A stretch of 13,231 bases of DNA from the NCBI GenBank assembly GCA_030146295.1, contig JASLCD010000184.1, positions 1-13,231 on the forward strand. Direction: 5' to 3'. The translations under genes and the position numbers were made by a program. A model generated the notes under the pieces. That model was not told where the DNA came from and ran no database searches. It was given only the letters and a program-made list of their open reading frames with translations. Origin of the DNA: Chryseobacterium sp. Its GTDB lineage: Bacteria > Bacteroidota > Bacteroidia > Flavobacteriales > Weeksellaceae. Numbering within the stretch: the stretch's first letter is position 1; the number at the start of each line of letters is the position of its first letter. Positions 1-5,504 of this stretch are shown here, piece by piece.

Positions 1-1
1 T

Positions 2-439
2 GCATGGTGGCATAATATTCCTCTTACAAAATATCTTATCCAGCAGGTTGCGATGACAAAATCTCAAAGAATGCAGCATTTGAGAGAATTTGTAAAAGAT
101 GCCAAAGAGGAGGACTGGGAATTGAAAGTGGCCGGTCAGAGAGTTCAGGTCATCAAAAAAGATGAAAAAGAAGGAGGAAAACTGGAATTCGGAACTGAAG
201 TGGTAGTGAATAAAAACGGAACAATTGCTTCTCTTTTGGGAGCTTCACCAGGTGCATCAACAGCTGTATATGCCATGCTGAACGTACTTGAAAAATGTTT
301 TCCGGAAAAACTTCATGGTGAATGGAAAGGAAAACTGCTTGAAATGGTCCCTTCCTATGGGCAAAGACTGGCTGAAAATCCTGCATTGACCCATGAAGTA
401 AGAAATTATACAAAAGAAAAATTAGAATTAGAATATTAA
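2..439 (+). CDS. mqo: Malate:quinone oxidoreductase, C-terminal part (5' end outside the window)
   Basis: The reading frame is open from the left edge, beginning AWWHNIPLTKYLIQ before the first internal ATG at 53, so this is the 3' end of a longer gene and not a 128-residue protein. About 145 residues are visible. The blocks LTKYLIQQV, WELKVAGQRVQVIKKD, GTIASLLGASPGAST and VPSYGQRL match the C-terminal third of Mqo-family proteins, which are roughly 500-550 residues long. Mqo is a peripheral-membrane FAD enzyme that oxidises malate to oxaloacetate and passes electrons to quinone, bypassing NAD-dependent malate dehydrogenase in the TCA cycle. The GASPGAST segment lies in the conserved C-terminal part of the flavin domain. 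The N-terminal dinucleotide-binding motif lies outside the window. The stop codon is followed after four bases by a perfect palindrome that may end the transcript. Confidence 0.95.
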   Translation, partial: AWWHNIPLTKYLIQQVAMTKSQRMQHLREFVKDAKEEDWELKVAGQRVQVIKKDEKEGGKLEFGTEVVVNKNGTIASLLGASPGASTAVYAMLNVLEKCFPEKLHGEWKGKLLEMVPSYGQRLAENPALTHEVRNYTKEKLELEY

Positions 440-443
440 CATC

Positions 444-487
444 AGTGATGAACAATGAGAAGTACCTGTTACTCATTGTTCATCACT
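444..487. repeat. Perfect 16-bp inverted repeat after mqo; possible terminator or REP-like palindrome
   Basis: The left arm (444-459, AGTGATGAACAATGAG) and right arm (472-487, CTCATTGTTCATCACT) pair at all 16 positions around a 12-base loop. The hairpin starts four bases after the mqo stop codon and is followed by the T-rich stretch TATTATTTATAA. That position and tail fit an intrinsic terminator, although the T-run is interrupted and the stem is only moderately GC-rich. It could also be a copy of a dispersed palindromic repeat. The longest open frame of the next gene would start with GTG/ATG inside the left arm, which argues for a later start for that gene. Confidence 0.8.
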
Positions 488-501
488 TATTATTTATAAA
501 G

Positions 502-903
502 GTGGAAGAAGTAATTGTAAAACCTGTTATTGCAAAGGAAATCCTGGAATCTCTTAAGGCAAAAACGGAAGAGGAGAAACAGGTGATCGTACACTGTTGT
601 TTTCCGGCATCGCCATTTTTAGGAAACCTGATCAGGATCTGGCATTCGACCTATCTTTTTGACAACCAGTCTGAGCATAGAAGCAAATTGATTCATGCAG
701 AAAATATTTCAATTTCTCCTTATTGGACCCCAGTTCCTTTTATGAAGGACTTTTGGTTTACCCTGATATTTTCCGGCCTTCCGAAAGACTGTAAAAGTTT
801 TGATTTGAAAGAAGTAATCCCAGAAGAAGGAGGCTTTTTTGTAGAATCAATCAAGAGAAATTCTTCCGATGTATATCGTGTAAAAATATCAGAATCTTAT
901 TAA
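502..903 (+). CDS. Conserved-looking hypothetical protein upstream of aadS
   Basis: The family is not recognised. From the GTG at 502 the product has 133 residues and begins VEEVIVKPVIAKEIL. The frame is open back to GTG 445/ATG 448, but those codons lie inside the palindrome and would add a hydrophobic stretch (YLLLIVHHLLFI) encoded by repeat DNA, so 502 is preferred. An upstream start cannot be excluded. The protein has no signal peptide or membrane helix when started at 502. It begins with a charged helical segment (about residues 10-27), continues with VIVHCCFPAS (adjacent cysteines near 32-33), and its second half is rich in aromatic and beta-prone residues, such as FWFTLIFSGLP and GGFFVESI, suggesting a small beta-rich soluble domain. 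Its stop is one base before the aadS ATG, so the two are very likely co-transcribed. Confidence 0.75.
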   Translation: MEEVIVKPVIAKEILESLKAKTEEEKQVIVHCCFPASPFLGNLIRIWHSTYLFDNQSEHRSKLIHAENISISPYWTPVPFMKDFWFTLIFSGLPKDCKSFDLKEVIPEEGGFFVESIKRNSSDVYRVKISESY

Positions 904-904
904 T

Positions 905-1771
905 ATGAAAGTAAGGGACGAAAAGCTGGAACAGATTATTCACTGGGCTGAAAACAATCCTGATATCCGTGCTGTTCTTTTAACCAGTTCACTGGTAAAT
1001 CCTTATGCTCCTGTAGATGATTTTAGTGATCTTGATGTAGAGCTTGTTTTTGAAATCAGAGCATCTTATGAATCAGAAAATGAATGGATCAGGCTTTTTG
1101 GTGAGCCTATTTCTATGATTGAAGAAAATGACAGCGTTTTTGATGGAAAACATGCCATGAAAATGATTTTGTATAAAGACCATGTAAAAGTTGACTTTAA
1201 GCTTTATCAGGTATCAGAATTTATTGAAGAAATCAACAGGGAAACCCTTCCTGAAGATTGGGATGTAGGATATCGGGTTCTGGTAGATAAAGATAATCTG
1301 ACAAAAAATCTGAAACCGCCTACGTACCAGTCTGTCATGATACATCAACCCACAGAAAAAGAATTTCAGCAACTGATGAATGACTTTTGGTGGGATACAA
1401 CCTATGTCGCAAAATGCCTGAAACGCGGAGATATTTTTTATGCTAAATTCATGTCTGAAAATATTCTGCGTACAGACTATCTTGTTCCTTTGATCGAATG
1501 GTATATTGCAGGAAATCATGACTGGAATAATATCACAACCAATAAACACGGAAGACTTTTCAAAAAATACCTTCCATCCGGTCTGTGGAATAAAGTGGAA
1601 GCCACTTTCTCCGGAAATGATCTGGAAGAAAACTGGAAAGCCCTGTTTGCCTGTGCCGATCTGGTACATGAACTGGGAACTTCTTTGGCAGAAAAACTTC
1701 ATTTTATCTACCCGGTAAAACTGGAAGATGATATCCGCAACTATCTTACAGAAATACAATCCATGTCATGA
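905..1771 (+). CDS. aadS: AadS-like aminoglycoside 6-adenylyltransferase (streptomycin resistance type)
   Basis: The 288-residue product matches the ANT(6)/AadS family in length and sequence. These cytoplasmic enzymes transfer AMP from ATP to the 6-hydroxyl of streptomycin and inactivate it. The nucleotidyltransferase signature is intact: LLTSS at about 25-29, then FSDLDVELVF with the metal-binding pair Asp42 and Asp44, and a third acidic residue at Asp97 in VKVDFKLY. The C-terminal half is helical and contains FWWDTTYVAKCLKRGD, where this family has its aminoglycoside-binding domain. The sequence resembles the AadS form known from Bacteroides as recalled; no database search was made. The ATG at 905 lies one base after the preceding stop, pointing to co-transcription with the unknown gene. 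Codon use and base composition look like those of the neighbours, and no transposase or repeat pair borders it, so it appears to be a resident gene. Activity and expression cannot be judged from sequence. Confidence 0.88.
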   Translation: MKVRDEKLEQIIHWAENNPDIRAVLLTSSLVNPYAPVDDFSDLDVELVFEIRASYESENEWIRLFGEPISMIEENDSVFDGKHAMKMILYKDHVKVDFKLYQVSEFIEEINRETLPEDWDVGYRVLVDKDNLTKNLKPPTYQSVMIHQPTEKEFQQLMNDFWWDTTYVAKCLKRGDIFYAKFMSENILRTDYLVPLIEWYIAGNHDWNNITTNKHGRLFKKYLPSGLWNKVEATFSGNDLEENWKALFACADLVHELGTSLAEKLHFIYPVKLEDDIRNYLTEIQSMS

Positions 1772-1773
1772 TT

Positions 1774-3354
1774 TCAGGCAAATTCATTCTGCTTGATGAG
1801 GTTTTCAATACAGTATTCTGCAATAGCAGTAATGGTAACAAACGGATTGACACCAATGGTTCCTGGAATTAATGACCCATCCAGAACATACAGGTTTTCA
1901 TGACCTTTTAATTTTCCGTATTCGTTGGTAGCTTCACCCAGAACACATCCTCCAAGGGGATGATAACAGATATCTGCCCCGAAACCGTTGTTGAAAAGCA
2001 GGTGGCTTCTGGTTCCACCATTTGCTTTATTCATTTTCCGGATAAAATATTGGGCATTTTCTTTCATTTTTGCAGTATGGCTCTCATTCCAGTTCAGCGT
2101 CAGGGATTGGCTGGCTTTGCTGTATGCCACTTCTCCTTTTTTATCAACCCTGTTGATCAGCAGATATAAAGCGGTAGCAACATCCATTCCCATTGGTAAA
2201 GGGGCAATTTCCGTGAAAAACGGATGTTCCGGATCATCCCAGTTGTCAATTCCTCCAACCGGAATAGTAGATTGCTTTGCTCCGGTACCTCCTGACAAAG
2301 GTTTTACCCAATTTCGCCCGGTCATAAAATTCCCATTGTTTCCCCATTTTTTTCCGACCTTTTCATGAACAGGAAAATTGTTTTCTGCATGGGCCTGTAA
2401 CAGAAGCTGTAAAGTTCCCATTGTTCCTGCAGAAAGAATCAGCTTTTTACAGTTGAAAACCTTGTCAGCAATAAGGATTCCCGATGTATCAATTTGCTGG
2501 ACATTTAAAGTATAGCTTTTATCATCATTAAGTTGTATTGTTTGGACACGATGAAGATCAAGAATTTCTAAATTCCCCGTTTCCAATGCTTTTCTGAGAT
2601 AGGTTTTATCCAAACTGTTTTTTCCATAATTGTTGCCATAGATAACTTCAGTATTAAGGGCAGAACGGGGAACCTCATTCCGGAACTCTTTTTCCATATA
2701 CTTAAAATCATACACATTTGGGACTCTCATGGTTTTAAAACCGGCTTGATGAGCCTCTTCTTCACCTACCCGTGTAAATTTATAATAAGGACAGTCTTTC
2801 AGAAACTGTTCATCAATCACATTTACTTTGAGCTCTTCCCGCACGAGGGGAAAGTAATGACCGTAAAACTTTTCAGCATCAAGATCCGGAAAAATTTCTT
2901 TAAAATAGCTTTCTTTGGGAGTGACGGCCATACCTCCATTCACAAGAGAGCCTCCGCCAACACCTCTTCCTACCCAGATATTGATATGATCAAAATCCAG
3001 TCGGTCTAATATTCCTGTAAAAGGTGTCAAAGAAAAAATATTCATAAAAGGTGCAATGCTTTTCTTTTTCAGCCATGCCGAACTTTTCCCCGGTTTCAGA
3101 AGATTGGAAAACGGAATTCCTGCTTTTTCCCAGTTAAGACCCATTTCAAGCATCACTACTTTTTTTCCGGCCTCACAAAGACGTAATGCTGATACAGCAC
3201 CTCCATACCCGCTGCCAATGATCACAATAGGGACATCCGTATTTTTTGTGATCCGGCTGTTTTTTCTTTCTGCTGCCCGCAACAATTCAGATTGAAGAAG
3301 ATAGAAACCCGATATTGCCAATGCACTGGTCCTGATGAAATTTTTTCTGTCCAT
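1774..3354 (-). CDS. GMC oxidoreductase, cholesterol-oxidase-like flavoenzyme with Tat-like signal
   Basis: This 526-residue FAD enzyme resembles the class I cholesterol oxidases in the glucose-methanol-choline family. The dinucleotide-binding motif GSGYGG is at residues 47-52, with Glu70 at the end of the second strand. A second flavin contact, GRGVGGGSLVNGG, is at 129-141. The active-site residues of Streptomyces cholesterol oxidase appear conserved: Glu382 in FTEIAPLP (family Glu361), His465 in CYHPLGG (His447) and Asn503 in GVNPFVTITA (Asn485). Such enzymes oxidise a hydroxyl group, in cholesterol oxidases the 3-beta-hydroxyl of sterols, and pass electrons to oxygen. The true substrate here is unknown. 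The N-terminus MDRKNFIRTSALAISGFYLL looks like a twin-arginine signal with RK in place of RR, so export of the folded flavoprotein is plausible. The gene is convergent with aadS, with two bases between stop codons, and divergent from the DUF1684 gene. Confidence 0.88.
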   Translation of the reverse strand: MDRKNFIRTSALAISGFYLLQSELLRAAERKNSRITKNTDVPIVIIGSGYGGAVSALRLCEAGKKVVMLEMGLNWEKAGIPFSNLLKPGKSSAWLKKKSIAPFMNIFSLTPFTGILDRLDFDHINIWVGRGVGGGSLVNGGMAVTPKESYFKEIFPDLDAEKFYGHYFPLVREELKVNVIDEQFLKDCPYYKFTRVGEEEAHQAGFKTMRVPNVYDFKYMEKEFRNEVPRSALNTEVIYGNNYGKNSLDKTYLRKALETGNLEILDLHRVQTIQLNDDKSYTLNVQQIDTSGILIADKVFNCKKLILSAGTMGTLQLLLQAHAENNFPVHEKVGKKWGNNGNFMTGRNWVKPLSGGTGAKQSTIPVGGIDNWDDPEHPFFTEIAPLPMGMDVATALYLLINRVDKKGEVAYSKASQSLTLNWNESHTAKMKENAQYFIRKMNKANGGTRSHLLFNNGFGADICYHPLGGCVLGEATNEYGKLKGHENLYVLDGSLIPGTIGVNPFVTITAIAEYCIENLIKQNEFA

Positions 3355-3413
3355 GAACTTTGATTTTCAAAAAGTATGCTAGATCCGTGTGCGCTTATTT
3401 TATTTAAAACAGA

Positions 3414-3444
3414 TTGTAATTTTTTATTAGAATTTTAACTTTTG
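3414..3444 (+). promoter_or_regulatory. Possible Bacteroidota-type promoter of the DUF1684/GNAT pair
   Basis: TTG at 3414-3416 is followed after 19 bases by TAACTTTTG (3436-3444), which is one T longer than the TAnnTTTG -7 consensus of this phylum. The expected transcription start falls around 3450, which favours the downstream ATG at 3486 for the next gene. The imperfect spacing makes this tentative. The divergent gene at 3354 shows only a similarly imperfect box on the minus strand (3368-3376). Confidence 0.4.
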
Positions 3445-3485
3445 TTGTTATGAAAATTCATAGTTTTACTTATAATTTTATGTTC

Positions 3486-4103
3486 ATGAAAAAATATATA
3501 GTACTCTTTTTACTCCTTCCCCTGTGGGCTTTTTCTCAGAAAATGGTTTCAAAGGAAGAGAAAGATGTTCAGAAATTTCAGAAAGAACTCAATGCTGAAT
3601 ATCTTAATCCAAAAGAGACTCCATTAAGGGGAGATAATTTTAAAAACTTTAAGGGGCACCCTTTCTTTCCTTTTGATGCCAAATATAGAATAACAGCAAA
3701 ATTTGTTAAATCAAAGGATACAAAACCTTTTGAACTTCCTACTTCTTCAGGGAAAACAAAAACATATCAGGAGTATGGGAAAGCTACATTTATGCTGGAT
3801 AATAAACCTTATATGGTAACTTTGTACCAGAGCCTGGCTTTAATCAAACAGGATAAATACAAAGACTATCTTTTTCTTCCATTCCGTGATGCAACCAATG
3901 AAAAAGAAACCTACGGAGGGGGGAAATATATGGACCTAAAGATACCGAAAGGAAATACGATTGTTCTGGATTTTAACCAGTCTTATCATCCTTTTTGTGC
4001 TTATAATGCTTACGATTACAATTGCCCTGTGGTCCCTGAGGAGAATAAACTTCCTGTGGAAATCCGAGCAGGCGTAATGTATGAGGATATTTACCATCAC
4101 TAA
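3486..4103 (+). CDS. Secreted DUF1684 family protein
   Basis: Starting at the ATG at 3486 gives 205 residues with a typical Sec signal peptide: MKKY, a hydrophobic core VLFLLLPLWAF, and likely cleavage near Ser17-Gln18. The frame also has ATGs at 3450 and 3480, but 3450 lies at the expected transcription start and the added residues would bury the signal peptide. The DUF1684 pattern is clear: YGGGKYMDL at 143-151, LDFNQSYHPFCAYN at 161-174, and CPVVPEENKLPVEIRAG at 180-196. Two cysteines (171 and 180) could form a disulfide in the periplasm. No biochemical function is established for the family as far as can be said here. Its stop lies four bases before the start chosen for the acetyltransferase gene, so the two probably form one transcript. 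Confidence 0.9.
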   Translation: MKKYIVLFLLLPLWAFSQKMVSKEEKDVQKFQKELNAEYLNPKETPLRGDNFKNFKGHPFFPFDAKYRITAKFVKSKDTKPFELPTSSGKTKTYQEYGKATFMLDNKPYMVTLYQSLALIKQDKYKDYLFLPFRDATNEKETYGGGKYMDLKIPKGNTIVLDFNQSYHPFCAYNAYDYNCPVVPEENKLPVEIRAGVMYEDIYHH

Positions 4104-4107
4104 AAAT

Positions 4108-4581
4108 ATGATACATTTAGAATTCTTTAAGCCAGAGGACCTTTCCGGAGTCAGTTATGCTTTGGATGAAAGCCAGATGCGTTTTACAGCGACCGCTCAG
4201 CAGGCTCTGCAAAGTATCAGCGAGCGGGATGATCATGATACATTTCCCGTGACTATATTTGAAAATGATCTGCCTGCCGGTTTTTTTGTACTTGATTTTG
4301 GAAAAGATAAATTTGAACTTACCGATGATGAAACTTCAGTATTACTGCGTTCCTTATCTGTAAATCCTCAAATGCAGGGGAGAGGAATAGGGAAAATGGC
4401 TATGCTGGAAGTGGGGAATTTTGTAAAGAAACACTTCAGGAATTGTAAAGAGATTGTATTGGCTGTCAATCAGAAAAATGATTCTGCTTACCATATATAT
4501 CTTCAGTCAGGGTATATTTTTGAGGGTAAAACAAGAATTGGAAGAAGCGGTCCCCAATACCTGATGCATAAAAAACTTTAA
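4108..4581 (+). CDS. GNAT family N-acetyltransferase
   Basis: The product has 157 residues from the ATG at 4108. The acetyl-CoA pyrophosphate-binding motif is visible as LSVNPQMQGRGIGKMAM, with Q90-GRGIG-K96 matching the Q/RxxGxG/A pattern. It is followed by the helix-strand-helix core ending in VNQKNDSAYHIYLQSGY (120-136), where the Asn and Tyr positions typical of GNAT motif B are present. Such enzymes transfer an acetyl group from acetyl-CoA to an amine of a small molecule, peptide or protein; the acceptor cannot be told. An earlier ATG at 4081 would overlap the DUF1684 gene by 23 bases and add nine residues outside the GNAT fold, so 4108 is preferred. No signal peptide is seen. An AT-only stretch follows the gene, without a GC-containing terminator hairpin. 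Confidence 0.87.
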   Translation: MIHLEFFKPEDLSGVSYALDESQMRFTATAQQALQSISERDDHDTFPVTIFENDLPAGFFVLDFGKDKFELTDDETSVLLRSLSVNPQMQGRGIGKMAMLEVGNFVKKHFRNCKEIVLAVNQKNDSAYHIYLQSGYIFEGKTRIGRSGPQYLMHKKL

Positions 4582-4625
4582 TAAAATTTTAAAATTATAA
4601 TTTTTCATCTGCTGATATCTTTCCA

Positions 4626-4633
4626 TAACTTTG
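4626..4633 (+). promoter_or_regulatory. Exact TAnnTTTG -7 promoter box of the dehydrogenase/glucosidase pair
   Basis: TAACTTTG at 4626-4633 matches the Bacteroidota -7 consensus exactly and lies 21 bases before the dehydrogenase ATG at 4655. No clear TTG -33 element is seen at the usual spacing; the upstream 45 bases are nearly all A and T, including the palindrome AAAATTATAATTTT at 4591-4604. The in-frame TTG at 4631 falls inside this box and so is not a credible start codon. Confidence 0.6.
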
Positions 4634-4654
4634 AGTAACATCAAATTACAAAAA

Positions 4655-5464
4655 ATGGAAATATCACTTCAAAATCAGGTGGCTTTGGTTACAGGAGCCT
4701 CCAGCGGAATTGGTTCAGGAATTGCAAAATCTTTAGCGGCAGCAGGAGCTACGGTTATTGTCAATCATTCTTCGGAAAGATCAACAGAAGAAGCCAAAGC
4801 TGTGTTGAAAGAAATCACCGATGCCGGAGGAAAAGGCATAACCTATCCATGTGATGTCTCCAAAGAAGATCAGGTGGTCAAAATGTTTCAGGATGTTGTT
4901 GCTGAATTTCAAACGGTTGATATTCTCGTTAATAATGCAGGTATTCAAAAGGATGCGAAATTTACAGAAATGACCATTGATCAATGGAATGCTGTTATAG
5001 GGGTTAATCTGACGGGACAGTTTCTATGTGCCAGAGAAGCGATTAAAGAATTTCTACGGCGGGGAATAGATCCTTCACGTTCTGTGGCTTGTGGAAAAAT
5101 TATACATATCAGTTCTGTACACGAAATTATTCCATGGGCGGGACATGCCAATTATGCATCCAGTAAAGGGGCTATAAGAATGCTGATGCAAACCCTTGCT
5201 CAGGAATATGGTGCAGATAAAATCCGGGTCAATTCTATTTGTCCTGGAGCTATTCAGACTCCTATTAATCAAAATGCTTGGAATACTCCGGAAGCACTCA
5301 ATTCTCTTCTAACCCTTATTCCCTATAACAGAATCGGACAGCCGCAGGATATCGGAAATTTAGCCGCATTTCTGGCCAGTGATCTTGCTGATTATATTAC
5401 GGGGGCCAGTATTTTCGTGGATGGTGGTATGACTACTTTTGAAAGCTTTTCTACAGGAGGATAG
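4655..5464 (+). CDS. Glucose-1-dehydrogenase-like short-chain dehydrogenase
   Basis: This is a classical short-chain dehydrogenase/reductase of 269 residues from the ATG at 4655. The coenzyme motif TGASSGIG is at 13-20, NNAG at 93-96, and the catalytic tetrad is Asn118, Ser154, Tyr167 and Lys171 (YASSK). Among SDRs it most resembles Bacillus-type NAD(P)-dependent glucose 1-dehydrogenase: the shared stretches include ISSVHEIIPW, PGAIQTPIN and FVDGGMTTFESF, the last being the characteristic C-terminal end of that enzyme. It would oxidise beta-D-glucose, or a related sugar, to the 1,5-lactone in the cytoplasm. Asn37-His38 follow the second beta strand and no acidic residue ends that strand, so NADP use is possible. 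The sequence before the ATG is A-rich (TTACAAAAA), as is common in this phylum. The GH63-type gene begins 40 bases downstream, suggesting a two-gene operon. Confidence 0.88.
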   Translation: MEISLQNQVALVTGASSGIGSGIAKSLAAAGATVIVNHSSERSTEEAKAVLKEITDAGGKGITYPCDVSKEDQVVKMFQDVVAEFQTVDILVNNAGIQKDAKFTEMTIDQWNAVIGVNLTGQFLCAREAIKEFLRRGIDPSRSVACGKIIHISSVHEIIPWAGHANYASSKGAIRMLMQTLAQEYGADKIRVNSICPGAIQTPINQNAWNTPEALNSLLTLIPYNRIGQPQDIGNLAAFLASDLADYITGASIFVDGGMTTFESFSTGG

Positions 5465-5504
5465 TCGCTCATAGCTTATTATTCATTACTTATAATTGTT
5501 GCTG

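Noticed and set aside
445..501. Upstream extension of the unknown gene (GTG 445 or ATG 448)
   Set aside because: The start codons lie inside the left arm of a perfect palindrome and the added residues are encoded by the hairpin; GTG 502 is more plausible, though not proven.
1214..1759. Long minus-strand open frame (181 codons) inside aadS
   Set aside because: It is antisense to a gene with clear family motifs, and its product is cysteine- and phenylalanine-rich without a recognisable domain. It is a codon-composition shadow.
905..1771. Mobile-element origin of aadS
   Set aside because: No transposase, integrase, terminal inverted repeats or direct repeats were seen around it, and the base composition resembles that of its neighbours.
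4583..4604. AT-only palindrome as terminator of the acetyltransferase gene
   Set aside because: AAAATTATAATTTT is self-complementary but has no GC pairs and no loop, so a stable hairpin is unlikely; it is more likely to be promoter-upstream AT-rich sequence.
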